Source: Pseudomaricurvus sp. HS19
GTDB lineage: Bacteria > Pseudomonadota > Gammaproteobacteria > Pseudomonadales > Cellvibrionaceae
Assembly: GCF_009857815.1 (NCBI RefSeq)
Contig: NZ_WVVW01000011.1
Span: 1 to 64,000 of the forward strand
Direction of reading: 5' to 3'
DNA length: 64,000 bases
Positions 7,908-16,569 of the stretch are shown one piece after another. The position numbers and the translations under genes were made by a program. Numbering within the stretch: the stretch's first letter is position 1; every line of letters starts with the position of its first letter. The notes under the pieces are model-generated. The model was given only the letters and a program-made list of their open reading frames with translations, did no database searches and was not told where the DNA came from.

Positions 7908-8429
7908 CTACTCCTGGTTGTTGGCGCCGGGGCGGGGTTCGTCCGCCCAGGTAGTCTGTTTGTCCGCCACTGTCTGCAGCGCCCGTGCCCAGAATTGCGG
8001 GTTGTCTGCCAGCACCTTGATATCAAAGCGCTCACTGGCGCGGAACTCCAGAATCTCCACCCCTCTGGCACCGGCAACGTAGGTGTAGGGGACATCCTCG
8101 CCGACAAAAAAACCATCGCCGGCGTGCAGCTCGTCGTTACCCATAAGTACCGACCCCCCGGTGATGTAGTAGAGACAGTCGCAGTTGTGGGTGTGGCGCG
8201 GCAGCGGGTAGCCGCTCTTGAACCAGGCATATAACAGGCTGAAACCGCCACCGCTGAACAACAGGCGGTTCTCATGGCCGCTTTCGACACCGGCAGCGGT
8301 CAGTTGCATCGCACCTTCCATGGCCACATCGCTCAGTGGCGTCATCTCCATAATGGGTATACCGGCAGCGGGATCGGCGTCGGCGTGGCGGAAGGTGGCA
8401 AAGCGCAGGGGTTTATTATTATCGGTCAT
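7908..8429 (-). CDS. Cupin domain-containing protein
   Basis: A 173-residue soluble protein with a single cupin fold. Cupin motif 1 is GYPLPRHTHNCDCLYYITGG (about 72-91; metal ligands His78 and His80 likely), then GDELHAGDGFFVGEDVPYTY. The N-terminal third (about 1-60) has no recognisable domain. Single-domain cupins bind sugars, amino acids or metals and the substrate cannot be read from the sequence. The ATG at 8429 is chosen because the upstream in-frame extension overlaps the mscS stop region and is not conserved-looking. It lies 22 bases downstream of the MscS gene in the same direction, so co-transcription is likely. Confidence 0.82.
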   Translation of the reverse strand: MTDNNKPLRFATFRHADADPAAGIPIMEMTPLSDVAMEGAMQLTAAGVESGHENRLLFSGGGFSLLYAWFKSGYPLPRHTHNCDCLYYITGGSVLMGNDELHAGDGFFVGEDVPYTYVAGARGVEILEFRASERFDIKVLADNPQFWARALQTVADKQTTWADEPRPGANNQE

Positions 8430-8451
8430 GGCGGTTCCTGGTGAAGGTTTG

Positions 8452-9348
8452 TCAGTCGGTGTGGCTGTCCTGTCCGCTGTGGTGAATATCGAATGTAGCT
8501 TTGTTGCTGCGGATATGGAGGTCCCGCTGCGGGAAGGGGATCTCGATGTTGTAGCGCCGCAGGGCATCGTCGATGGCCCACAGGTAGTCGGACATCAGGG
8601 CGGTGGGCCGCTTCACCTGATCCGCTTCCACCCACACACCCAGCACAAAGTTAAGGCTGCTGTCGCCGAAGCTGTTCATCCACACGATGGGCGCCCTGCC
8701 GGGCAGGTCCAGGGTGTAGGGTACGGCGGCGGCTGCTTCCAGTACGGCCTTGCGTACCAGCTCCTTGTCGCTGCCATAGGCGACGCCAAACGGAACGCGG
8801 AAACGCCGTACGCTCTCTTCCAGCGTCCAGTTGATCAGCTTCTGGTTGGTGAGCTCGGAGTTGGGGATCAGAATATCGACATTGTCATTGGTTCGAATCA
8901 GGGTGGCGCGCATGTGAATCGCCATCACCTCGCCGGTGACGCCGGAATCCAGCTCCACAAAATCTCCCACCTTGAGACTGTGCTCCAGCAGGATGGCCAG
9001 GCCCGAGACAAAGTTATTGACGATGCTCTGCAGCCCCAGGCCAATGCCGATACCCAGGGCACTGGCCACCAGCGCCAGTTTGGAAACATCGATGCCCAGC
9101 ATGGAGATGGCAATCAGGAAGCCGACCAGCAGGATGGCGTAGTTGGAAATCCTCGCCATCACATAGGCTTGCGGCGCATTGAGCATGGTGGTGCTGCGCT
9201 GGCCGATGCGCACAAACGCCCGCCGCGCCATCTTGGCCACCAGCAGGGTGAGAGCCATCGCCACCAGCGCGGTGACCAGCTGGCTCAGGCGCAGGTGATA
9301 ATCACCGACGGTAAACAGGATCGAGTTCCAGATTTCCGCTTGTTCCAT
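8452..9348 (-). CDS. Small-conductance mechanosensitive channel family protein (MscS), first copy
   Basis: A 298-residue MscS-type channel. Three N-terminal membrane segments (about 18-42, 65-85, 88-120) precede the beta and alpha/beta cytoplasmic domains. TM3 is recognisable by the glycine/alanine-rich packing helix GIGIGLGLQSIVNNFVSGLA (about 98-117), followed by EHSLKVGDFVEL and the VDILIPNSELTNQKLINWT beta-domain signature. Channels of this type open under membrane tension to release solutes in hypo-osmotic shock. It lies in a run of minus-strand genes with a CorA-type transporter 15 bases upstream and a cupin gene downstream. A second MscS gene lies 3.4 kb away, so they are not tandem duplicates. 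Confidence 0.92.
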   Translation of the reverse strand: MEQAEIWNSILFTVGDYHLRLSQLVTALVAMALTLLVAKMARRAFVRIGQRSTTMLNAPQAYVMARISNYAILLVGFLIAISMLGIDVSKLALVASALGIGIGLGLQSIVNNFVSGLAILLEHSLKVGDFVELDSGVTGEVMAIHMRATLIRTNDNVDILIPNSELTNQKLINWTLEESVRRFRVPFGVAYGSDKELVRKAVLEAAAAVPYTLDLPGRAPIVWMNSFGDSSLNFVLGVWVEADQVKRPTALMSDYLWAIDDALRRYNIEIPFPQRDLHIRSNKATFDIHHSGQDSHTD

Positions 9349-9363
9349 GAGTCTGGCCCCTTC

Positions 9364-10338
9364 CTAAAACCACTGTTTGTGTTTGAACCACAGCGCCAGG
9401 CTGGTGGCAATCAGGGCCATGGTGCCGAGCAGCATAAAGTAGCCATTATGAAAGCGCAGCTCGGGGATGTACTCGAAGTTCATGCCGTAGACCCCGGCGA
9501 GAAAGCTGAGTGGCACAAAGATGGCGGTGATCACCGTCAACACCCGCATGGTGATGTTGAGCTGGTGGGAGGTAATGGAGATGTAGCTGTCGATCATGTC
9601 GCCGCACATGTCGTAATGCATCTGCGTGAGGCTCAGCAGTCGTTCAAAGCGATCGTCCAGGTCAATGATCTGGTGGTGATGGACGCTGTCGCTGGTGGGC
9701 AGAAAGCTGCACTGCTCCATGCGTAACTGATGAGAGACGCTACGGTGGTAGCCAAAGGTGCGTTTCAGCTTGATCAGTTGCGCTTTGCAGGCGGCCAGTT
9801 TGCCGAGTGCGACCTCACCCTTGCCGCTGTAGAGCTGGTCTTCCAGTATGCTCAGCTCATCCTCGAACAGCAGTACCTGGTCGAGGTAGATGCCGGCGGA
9901 GGTGTGCATGATCTTCAGTGCCAGTTGTAAAGGAGAGGCGAGCAGCTCCTTGGTCAGGCCCGCCTCTGCAACGGTGTTAATGCCCAGCGATACTTGCGGG
10001 TGAATGGTTATCAGCAGGCGCGCGCCGATAAAAAAGCCGATTTGCTGGTGATCGAAATCGAGGGTGTCGTTGATCTGGTGAATGCCGCGATACAGCACGA
10101 ACATCTGGTCATCAAACACCTCCAGTTTGGGGGGGTGGCGTTTGCGGGTGACATCCTTGATCGCCAGCAGGTGACAGCCGAGCGACTCCAGCAGCTGGCG
10201 AATATCTTCGCTGATGGGGTGCTGGAACTGGATGTCGAGCCACAGTATAGAGTCTGTCGCTTCACGCCAGCGCTGCAGCAAATCCTGCTTACGGCTGGTG
10301 CTGATCTCTCCATCGAGTAACAAATAGGATTTGATCAC
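9364..10338 (-). CDS. CorA-family magnesium/divalent cation transporter
   Basis: A 324-residue CorA-type channel. The cytoplasmic N-terminal domain is long and helical, and two C-terminal membrane helices bracket the signature GMN (residues 285-287, within VYGMNFEY), followed by a short loop and the second helix ending in the basic tail FKHKQWF. The pentameric channel moves Mg2+ (or other divalent cations) inward. The GTG at 10338 is the best start: a GGGAGAA Shine-Dalgarno lies four bases upstream, while the longer frame to 10443 overlaps the mgtE end region. The outer loop after GMN lacks the usual acidic EMPE pattern, reading YIPELRFHNG, so cation preference is open. Next to mgtE, a second magnesium transporter. 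Confidence 0.9.
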   Translation of the reverse strand: MIKSYLLLDGEISTSRKQDLLQRWREATDSILWLDIQFQHPISEDIRQLLESLGCHLLAIKDVTRKRHPPKLEVFDDQMFVLYRGIHQINDTLDFDHQQIGFFIGARLLITIHPQVSLGINTVAEAGLTKELLASPLQLALKIMHTSAGIYLDQVLLFEDELSILEDQLYSGKGEVALGKLAACKAQLIKLKRTFGYHRSVSHQLRMEQCSFLPTSDSVHHHQIIDLDDRFERLLSLTQMHYDMCGDMIDSYISITSHQLNITMRVLTVITAIFVPLSFLAGVYGMNFEYIPELRFHNGYFMLLGTMALIATSLALWFKHKQWF

Positions 10339-10390
10339 GCTTTTCTCCCTTTCCGCGTTTGTATTTTTATGGCGGCGTTGCGCTTGTAGG

Positions 10391-11755
10391 CTACAGGAAC
10401 ACCAGTGAGCCGAGGCCGAGAAAAATACTGAAGCCAACCACATCGGTAACGGTGGTCAATATTACGGCCGATGCTACGGCCGGGTCTATGTGGAGCTTTT
10501 CGAGGATAAACGGAATGTAGGTGCCGGAGACTGCAGCCGCCAGATTGTTGATGACCACCGCCAGCCAGATAATGATGCCGAGCGCGGGAGAGTCGAACCA
10601 CCAGCCCACCACCAGCGCAATCAGCATGCCGATCAATACACCGTTAATGGCCGCCACCAGGCTCTCCTTGTTGAGCAGCAGGCGGATGTTGGCGCTGTGA
10701 ATGTGTTTCAGGGCCAGGCCGCGCAGGGTTACTGCCAGCGTCTGGCTGCCGGCGATGCCGCCCATGCTGGCGACCACCGGCATGAGAATGGCCAGCGCCA
10801 CCACCTGTTGCAGGGCGGCTTCAAACAGGCCGATGACCCAGGAGGCGAGAAAGGCGGTGACGAGATTGATGGAGAGCCACAGGGCCCGCAGTTTGGCGGC
10901 GGATTTGACCGGGCTGAAGAGGTCCTCCTCGTGACTGGGGGATTCGCTGAGGGTGGCGATGGCGAGATCGTCCCGCACTTCGTTAAACAGGGTGGCCACC
11001 GACAGGGCCCCGATCACCTTCTGCTGGCGGGTGACCGGCAGGTAAGCGATTTCACCTTCCAGCGAGATGTGGTTGGTGGCTTCAAACAGATCCTCTTCGT
11101 GGTCGAGTTCGCTGATGCTTTCCGCCAGCTCATCCACCTGTGCCTCCGGCGAATTGCAGAACAGGGAGGCTACCGGGATATGGCCCAGTAGCTGGCGCTC
11201 GTCGTCCACCAGAAACACGGCGGTGACAAACTCGCGCTTCTGCAGCCGCTTGAGTACGGCGTCCACGGAGATACCGGAGCGCACCCGCAGGATATTGCGC
11301 TGCATGTAGCGTCCCACCTGCTCATCGCTGTAGCTCAGTGCCTGCTGCAGCTCTTCCGAGGTATCCTCGTCCAGATCCAGCAGGATGGCATCCACCATGT
11401 CCCGTGGCAGCAGGTCGGCAAAGGCGATCAAGTCCTGCGGGTCGGCATTGGCCTGGATGGTGCGGCGATCGTCATCGTTGAGGGTGTGGATCAGGTTGCG
11501 GGCGGTTTCCCACTGCAGCTCGGCGATCACCCGCCACTGGTCCTGCGGCGCAATCAGTGACCACAGCCGCAGGCGCAAATTGTTGGGAACACACTCCAGC
11601 AGGTGTGACCATTGCTGATGGCTGAACTCCTGCAGTTGCTCCTGCAGTGACTCCAGCCCCTCCTCTGCGTCCAGTTGCAGCAGCGGCTGCAGGAGCTCGT
11701 CAACCAGCTCCAGGGGATCGGTGGTGGCAGTGGCGGTGGCGATCAAGGGCGGCAT
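10391..11755 (-). CDS. mgtE: Magnesium transporter MgtE
   Basis: A 454-residue MgtE. The order is an N-terminal superhelical domain (about 15-130), two CBS domains (about 135-260) and a five-helix membrane domain (about 285-454). The membrane part shows the family pore sequence LAILMPVVASMGGIAGSQTL (about 321-340) and the late PAVASAVILTTVTDVVGFSI. MgtE dimers admit Mg2+ and are gated by Mg2+ binding to the N and CBS domains. The gene is followed after 52 bases by a CorA-type gene, so two different magnesium uptake routes may share control. The start ATG has no competing upstream start of interest. Confidence 0.95.
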   Translation of the reverse strand: MPPLIATATATTDPLELVDELLQPLLQLDAEEGLESLQEQLQEFSHQQWSHLLECVPNNLRLRLWSLIAPQDQWRVIAELQWETARNLIHTLNDDDRRTIQANADPQDLIAFADLLPRDMVDAILLDLDEDTSEELQQALSYSDEQVGRYMQRNILRVRSGISVDAVLKRLQKREFVTAVFLVDDERQLLGHIPVASLFCNSPEAQVDELAESISELDHEEDLFEATNHISLEGEIAYLPVTRQQKVIGALSVATLFNEVRDDLAIATLSESPSHEEDLFSPVKSAAKLRALWLSINLVTAFLASWVIGLFEAALQQVVALAILMPVVASMGGIAGSQTLAVTLRGLALKHIHSANIRLLLNKESLVAAINGVLIGMLIALVVGWWFDSPALGIIIWLAVVINNLAAAVSGTYIPFILEKLHIDPAVASAVILTTVTDVVGFSIFLGLGSLVFL

Positions 11756-11911
11756 TTCCTCTGTTTGCTGTTAGAATCCGGGGCCTTTGGCTGGCGGGCG
11801 GGACAGTATATGAACCGCGCGGTGATTGCCAGCGTACCCTAACGCATCGGTCTGTGTACTAGTATATGCAGTGGTTAACCATAACACTAAGAGAGAACTT
11901 CCGAGTCTGTA

Positions 11912-12754
11912 ATGCTGCCTGTATCCCCCGTTTTGTCCCTCAAAAAGCTGTGGTTTCTGTTGCTCACCGTACTACTGGCGGGCTGCTTTTGTGAGGAGAT
12001 CTGTCTCAATTGTGAAGTGGAGTTGCCGCGGCAGTCGTCATTGTCGTCAGCGCAGTTGCGGGTGCCGGATTTTACAGCCTTTGAGGTTGTCGCGGATAAG
12101 AAGAGCGCGTTCTTCGGATTTCTGATGCCGCTGGTGGACAAGGTAAACCGCGAGGTGTTACTGGAGCGCAACCGCCTGCGGGCGCTGGCCTTCAGTACCC
12201 TGACACCGGGTAAGCGGGATCGGGAGTTTGTGGCGCAGATGTGCGAGAAGTATCGCTACGACTGCAGCGAGGAGAGCTTGAAAGAACGGGCGCTGGCGCT
12301 GAGTGAGCGTATCGGTATGGTGCCGCCGTCTCTGGCCCTGGGACAGGCGGCCAACGAATCCGCCTGGGGTACGTCGCGCTTTGCCCGCAATGGCAATAAC
12401 TACTTTGGTCAGTGGTGCTTTGTGAAGGGCTGTGGCCTGGTGCCCACCAACCGCCACTCCCGTGCCCGCCACGAAGTGCGCCGTTTCGCCTCGCCGCTGG
12501 CGTCAGTGCGGTCCTATATACACAACCTCAACTCGTCGCCGGCCTACGAGGAGTTTCGTCGCCTGCGTGCCGCCGCCCGTGCTGCCGGTGACGTGCCCAG
12601 CGGCCTGCAGCTGGCCCAGGGGCTGCAATCCTACTCCGAACGTGGTCGCGCCTACATTCAGGAGATCCGCGCCATGATCAGTGTGAACGAATTGGGCCAC
12701 TATGATCTGGAAGCCTGGCAGGAGCTGGGTGCGCAGGTGGTGCCGCGAGCCTGA
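11912..12754 (+). CDS. Bax-like glucosaminidase-domain lipoprotein
   Basis: A 280-residue protein with an N-terminal hydrophobic signal (about 10-24) and lipobox LLAGC (Cys25), and a mannosyl-glycoprotein endo-beta-N-acetylglucosaminidase-type domain in the C-terminal half. The domain signature is PPSLALGQAANESAWGTSRF (about 136-155) followed by GNNYFGQWCF; the Glu of NESAWG is the likely catalytic acid. It resembles E. coli Bax. Several cysteines directly after the lipobox (CFCEEICLNCE) are unusual and could be disulfide-linked in the periplasm. The role is probably peptidoglycan hydrolysis or remodelling at the outer membrane. It is convergent with the second MscS gene, six bases apart. Confidence 0.85.
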   Translation: MLPVSPVLSLKKLWFLLLTVLLAGCFCEEICLNCEVELPRQSSLSSAQLRVPDFTAFEVVADKKSAFFGFLMPLVDKVNREVLLERNRLRALAFSTLTPGKRDREFVAQMCEKYRYDCSEESLKERALALSERIGMVPPSLALGQAANESAWGTSRFARNGNNYFGQWCFVKGCGLVPTNRHSRARHEVRRFASPLASVRSYIHNLNSSPAYEEFRRLRAAARAAGDVPSGLQLAQGLQSYSERGRAYIQEIRAMISVNELGHYDLEAWQELGAQVVPRA

Positions 12755-12760
12755 GCCCTG

Positions 12761-13636
12761 TCAGCTCCGGGGCGCTTCCCCATCCCCATTGCTTGACGGT
12801 GAGTGGCTGCCGGCCATTGCCAGCGGAAAGGGCGCCGTCTGTGAGCCGCTATAGAGCGTGAGATGGGGGAAGGGAATTTCCACACCGTGGCTGTCGAACA
12901 GCGACTTCACCTGCATCATCAGATCGCTTTTTACATCGCGGTAGAGTTCACGGCGGGTCCAGACCGACAGCTGCAGGTCCACCGACGAGGGACCGAAGTT
13001 GGTAACAATGCAATAGGGCTGGGGCTCCTCCAATACCCGCAGTTCGTCACTGGCCATATCCAGCAACAGTTGCCGAACCCGCTTCAGGTCCTCCTTGTAG
13101 GCAACACCAATGGCCAGGTCGATACGGCGGATGGGGAAACGGGTGAGGTTGACCACCGTGGTTTTGATCAGGGCCTCGTTGGGGATACGCACAAACAGGT
13201 TGTCGAAGGTGCGCAGCTTCACCGACAGCAGATCGATACTGATCACCTCGCCGGTGTCACTGCCCACCCGCAGGATATCGCCAATCTGAAAGGGTTTTTC
13301 CCCCAGCAAAAACAGGCCGCTGATCAGGTTGGAGGCCGAGGTCTGGGAGGCGAAGCCGATGGCGACGGTGAGGATGCCGGCGGCACCCAGCAGTACGCTG
13401 ACGTCAAAGCCCAGCTGGTCGATGGTGGTGATGGCGAACAGAATCAGCAGGGCGTAATAGATCACCCGGCTGTACATGGCCTGGGTGTGGGCGCTGAAGC
13501 GGTTACTGCTGGCACGGAGAAACAGCCTGCGCGCCAGGTTGGCCAGCAGCAGACCTGCCAGCATCAGCAGTGCGGCCTTGATCCCGGTGGCCAGGGAGAA
13601 GGTGTGCAGGGTGGATTCGGCAACGGTCTCGTTCAT
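12761..13636 (-). CDS. Small-conductance mechanosensitive channel family protein (MscS), second copy
   Basis: A 291-residue MscS-type channel, different in sequence from the copy at 8452. Three N-terminal membrane segments (about 18-38, 55-75, 78-110) include the pore helix VLLGAAGILTVAIGFASQTS, followed by SNLISGLFLLGEKPFQIGDI and the DNLFVRIPNEALIKTTVVNL signature. The ATG at 13636 has GGAG five bases upstream and is preferred. An alternative ATG at 13651 overlaps the TGA of the upstream DUF432-type gene (TGATG) and would add five residues. Either way the two genes are translationally close, suggesting that the upstream protein works with the channel. Confidence 0.9.
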   Translation of the reverse strand: MNETVAESTLHTFSLATGIKAALLMLAGLLLANLARRLFLRASSNRFSAHTQAMYSRVIYYALLILFAITTIDQLGFDVSVLLGAAGILTVAIGFASQTSASNLISGLFLLGEKPFQIGDILRVGSDTGEVISIDLLSVKLRTFDNLFVRIPNEALIKTTVVNLTRFPIRRIDLAIGVAYKEDLKRVRQLLLDMASDELRVLEEPQPYCIVTNFGPSSVDLQLSVWTRRELYRDVKSDLMMQVKSLFDSHGVEIPFPHLTLYSGSQTAPFPLAMAGSHSPSSNGDGEAPRS

Positions 13637-13650
13637 GTTAGCTCCGGACA

Positions 13651-14442
13651 TCAGGCAAAGAGGTTGGACCAGGCGCTCACCAGAATACCTTTGTCGGCAC
13701 TCAGGCGTGGCGCGGACAGCAGCCGGGCGTTATCCGGTGGCCTGCCGATTTTCACCACCCCCTGTCCCTTCTCGGCATCCATGGTGATTTTCAGCGCTTC
13801 GGTGGTCAGGCTCTGGCTGCTGGCAAACACCGACAGATAAGGTGTGGGCAGGCTCAGGCGCTCCAGCTTGCGTTCCTGATGGCTCTTGTTGTGGATACGC
13901 ACCGGCGTCAGTACCCGGTAGGGGAGGCTGAGCAGCTGGCTGCGGTCGAGCCGGGCATGGGTATGGGAGCCGTAACAGAGCTGGCCTTCACCGGTGAGGT
14001 TGCCCATCCAGGTGTCCGATAATTGTTGCACCGGCAGCTCCCGCAGTACCCGCCCGGAGAGTTCCAGCTGCAGCCACACCGGTGTGCTGACGTAGAGGGT
14101 GAGGTGGCAGTTGGCGGCCAGTGTCAGTGGTGCGTAAGGGCGTACCACCACCGGCCGGTCTGCCAGGCGCGGCAGCAGGCGCAGCTGCGGCGTGATGTGG
14201 TCCATGGCGATACGGTCATTGGGTAGCTCGTTACTGCCGGGCAGCGGCTGTGGGCGGCAGAGAAAATTCCCCTGGATGCCGCGTTTTTCCCAGTGGTAGA
14301 AAAGCTGCCACTCCATGGGCTGGGACCGGGCGCAGAGACTGAGATCGCCGATCTCGATGGCCAGGCTGTTGTCATTGTCGACGGTAAACTGCTGGTCCCA
14401 GAGGGCGGTGAGCTCCGCGGATTCGGGCGCGGCGGTGGTCAT
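13651..14442 (-). CDS. DUF432-like protein coupled to MscS
   Basis: A 263-residue soluble protein without signal peptide. It has a beta-rich look, with repeated alternating hydrophobic strands such as HLTLYVSTPVWLQLELSG (about 118-135), and a conserved-looking tail ending in GILVSAWSNLFA. I place it tentatively in the DUF432 family, members of which are found beside mechanosensitive channel genes; this assignment is from memory of family context and pattern rather than a firm motif. The ATG at 14442 has AAGGA upstream at good distance. Its stop codon is next to the MscS start, so the two are almost certainly one transcript. Function unknown; a regulatory or accessory role for the channel is an inference. 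Confidence 0.7.
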   Translation of the reverse strand: MTTAAPESAELTALWDQQFTVDNDNSLAIEIGDLSLCARSQPMEWQLFYHWEKRGIQGNFLCRPQPLPGSNELPNDRIAMDHITPQLRLLPRLADRPVVVRPYAPLTLAANCHLTLYVSTPVWLQLELSGRVLRELPVQQLSDTWMGNLTGEGQLCYGSHTHARLDRSQLLSLPYRVLTPVRIHNKSHQERKLERLSLPTPYLSVFASSQSLTTEALKITMDAEKGQGVVKIGRPPDNARLLSAPRLSADKGILVSAWSNLFA

Positions 14443-14600
14443 GTATGGGATTCCTTGTGCTGGCGGCTGGGACAGGGCGCAGGAGCGGCCGCTGGTGTGC
14501 AGACAGGCCAAGTGTACGGCCTGTGGCAGGAGAGGCAAAAGCCGATTTTGCAGGCGCGGGTTATAATGGCCCCAACACCCGTTAGCCCAGGCCTGCTGTT

Positions 14601-15491
14601 ATGTACCCACTCGACTACATTGATCCTGTTTTTCGTCCCCCCAGTGAAGCCCGCTCCCTGATTCTGCAGGTCACCAACGGCTGCTCCTGGAACCGCTGCA
14701 CCTTCTGCGAAATGTACACCGAGCCGCAAAAGCGTTTCAGCCCACAATCCCTGGAGCAGCTGGAACAGCAGGTGGCCGCGCTGGTCCGGGCCGGTTATCC
14801 GGTACGGCGGGTATTCCTCGCCGACGGTGATGCCATGACCCTGTCGGTGCGACGGTTGACGGAAATTCTGCAAATGATCCGTCGCTACTACCCGGATGTG
14901 CAGCGCGTATCGGCCTACTGCCTGCCGCGCAACCTGAAAAACAAATCGGCTGAGGATCTGCAGCAGCTGCGCGAACTCGGCTTGTCGCTGCTCTATGTGG
15001 GTTGCGAAAGTGGCGACGACGAAGTGTTGGCCAGGGTCGAAAAGGGCGAGACTTTTGAGTCTTCACGGCAGGCCCTGGAGAAGATTCACGCCGCCGGTAT
15101 GCAGAGTTCGGTGATGATCCTCAATGGTCTCGGCGGCACAGAGTTGTCAGAGCAGCACGCCATGGAGTCGGCACGGCTGATGAACGCCACCCAGCCCCAC
15201 TTCCTGTCGGTGCTGGTGGTGACATTCCCCACCGGTATGGAGCGGCACGCCAGCGGCTTTGAGGGGCGCTTCCGGCCTCTCAGCCAACACCAGTCTGTGC
15301 AGGAGTTACAATTGCTGCTGCAGCAGCTGCAGCTGGACAAAACCATATTTCGCAGTGATCACGCCTCCAATTACCTGGTGCTGAAAGGTATCCTGGGACG
15401 GGACAAGGCAGCCCTGTTGCAACAGGTGGAGCTGGCGCTGCACCGCCCCGACCTGGTGCCCTTGCGGGAGGAGTGGCAGCGCTCTTTCTGA
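14601..15491 (+). CDS. Radical SAM protein
   Basis: A 296-residue radical SAM enzyme of unknown substrate. The [4Fe-4S] cysteines lie in TNGCSWNRCTFCEMYTEPQK: spacing C-x4-C-x2-C (about residues 26, 31 and 34) differs from the textbook C-x3-C-x2-C but recurs in this subfamily. A glycine-rich stretch FLADGDAMTL (about 73-82) and GCESGDDEVLARVEKGETFE (about 135-154) follow the usual SAM-binding order. The HemN-like or elongator-like arrangement is only superficial; no C-terminal accessory domain is present. It stands alone, divergent from the DUF432-mscS unit and convergent with the SpoIIAA-like gene. Confidence 0.88.
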   Translation: MYPLDYIDPVFRPPSEARSLILQVTNGCSWNRCTFCEMYTEPQKRFSPQSLEQLEQQVAALVRAGYPVRRVFLADGDAMTLSVRRLTEILQMIRRYYPDVQRVSAYCLPRNLKNKSAEDLQQLRELGLSLLYVGCESGDDEVLARVEKGETFESSRQALEKIHAAGMQSSVMILNGLGGTELSEQHAMESARLMNATQPHFLSVLVVTFPTGMERHASGFEGRFRPLSQHQSVQELQLLLQQLQLDKTIFRSDHASNYLVLKGILGRDKAALLQQVELALHRPDLVPLREEWQRSF

Positions 15492-15503
15492 CGCGTTAAG
15501 GGA

Positions 15504-15923
15504 TCAGAGCTGGCGGCCGTGACTATGGTCCGGCCACAGGTGGCGTGGCGGCGTAAAGGGGGGCTGGTGCAGCCACAGACGCGCCATTTCCAGTTCCGCT
15601 TGCGCGAAGTGGCGCAGGTCGGCGCCACTGAAATGGTCGCCGATCGGGGACATCAGCCGCGCCAGTGAGTGGTCGGTGACGGTGGCCACCTTGCGAATCG
15701 ATTTGTGGTGGTTGTCGATAAACTCCAGGTGGTGCACCAGATCGGCAAAATCCTCCCAGCCGGGCAGTTCCGGTGAGTACACCAGCAGTCCGGATAGGCT
15801 CGGGTAGTGATTGAGGTAGCGGTCGACCGCCTGGTTGATTTCTGCAAAATCCCTCACCCTCAGGGGGGCGTGGGGGTGTAGCTGCAGAATGGCTTCCTCG
15901 CCCAGAATTTCAAAATCCAGCAT
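15504..15923 (-). CDS. STAS/SpoIIAA-like family protein
   Basis: A 139-residue soluble protein of the SpoIIAA-like family (DUF3478 type). Typical pieces are LRVRDFAEINQAVDRYLNHY near residues 21-40, the strand-turn SGLLVYSPELPGWEDFADLV, and RKVATVTDHSLARLM, an alpha/beta STAS-like order. The C-terminal WLHQPP region is also common in the family. Homologues include lipid- or protein-binding modules with no known enzymatic activity. The ATG at 15923 has AGGAG nine bases upstream. Convergent with the radical SAM gene and divergent from the CBS gene. Role unknown. Confidence 0.85.
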   Translation of the reverse strand: MLDFEILGEEAILQLHPHAPLRVRDFAEINQAVDRYLNHYPSLSGLLVYSPELPGWEDFADLVHHLEFIDNHHKSIRKVATVTDHSLARLMSPIGDHFSGADLRHFAQAELEMARLWLHQPPFTPPRHLWPDHSHGRQL

Positions 15924-16093
15924 GACCAGAATCTCCTGCACAACGGCCGACACTGCATGGCAGCCGTCTGTTATTAAGCGTAGACTAAAGTCGTCGATTG
16001 CGCCGCAATCAACATCGGAGCACAGGCAGGTTGCGGTCGGTAACTTGTCAGGGAACAGTCCCGGCGGTGTCCGGGCCAATTGGGGAAATGTCT

Positions 16094-16495
16094 ATGGATT
16101 CCATTAAAGTTGCCGATTGTATGAGTCGTCAGTACGTCTCTTTTTCGCCCAGTACCCCTGTGGTGGAAGCGGCGATGGAGTTACTCAAGAATGAATTGCT
16201 GGGCGGGCCGGTGATCGACAGCGCCGGCAAGCTGGTGGGCTGGATTTCCGAGCAGGATTGCATCAGTGTGGTGAGCCAGGTGATGTACTACTCTGACCGC
16301 GTCGCCACGGTAGACGATGTGATGAGTCGTGAACTGAGCACCGTGGACCCGGATCGCAACGCCATGGACGTGGCGGAAGATATGAAAAAAATGAAGCGCA
16401 AACTGTTTCCAGTCGTTGAAGGCGCCAAAGTGGTGGGGGTGGTATCGCGCCGCCATATCCTGCGCGCAATGCTCAAACAGGTGACCGGCAAGTAG
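16094..16495 (+). CDS. CBS domain-pair protein
   Basis: A 133-residue protein formed entirely of two CBS motifs (about 8-58 and 74-127). The first contains DCMSRQYVSFSPSTPVVEAA and GGPVIDSAGKLVGWISEQDC; the second DVMSRELSTVDPDRNAMDVA and KLFPVVEGAKVVGVVSRRHI. Such Bateman modules bind adenosyl ligands (AMP, ATP, NAD or SAM) and regulate partner proteins. The start at 16094 has GGGGA at a spacing of seven; an ATG at 16088 would overlap that Shine-Dalgarno. No catalytic partner is encoded next to it. Very similar stand-alone CBS proteins are common in marine gammaproteobacteria. Confidence 0.9.
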   Translation: MDSIKVADCMSRQYVSFSPSTPVVEAAMELLKNELLGGPVIDSAGKLVGWISEQDCISVVSQVMYYSDRVATVDDVMSRELSTVDPDRNAMDVAEDMKKMKRKLFPVVEGAKVVGVVSRRHILRAMLKQVTGK

Positions 16496-16569
16496 CAGTT
16501 TGCCGCACCTTGCATCAGTGTGCGCCGCTGCCGTACCGGTGAGGTACGGCTGGCGTCACAGCCAGGACC

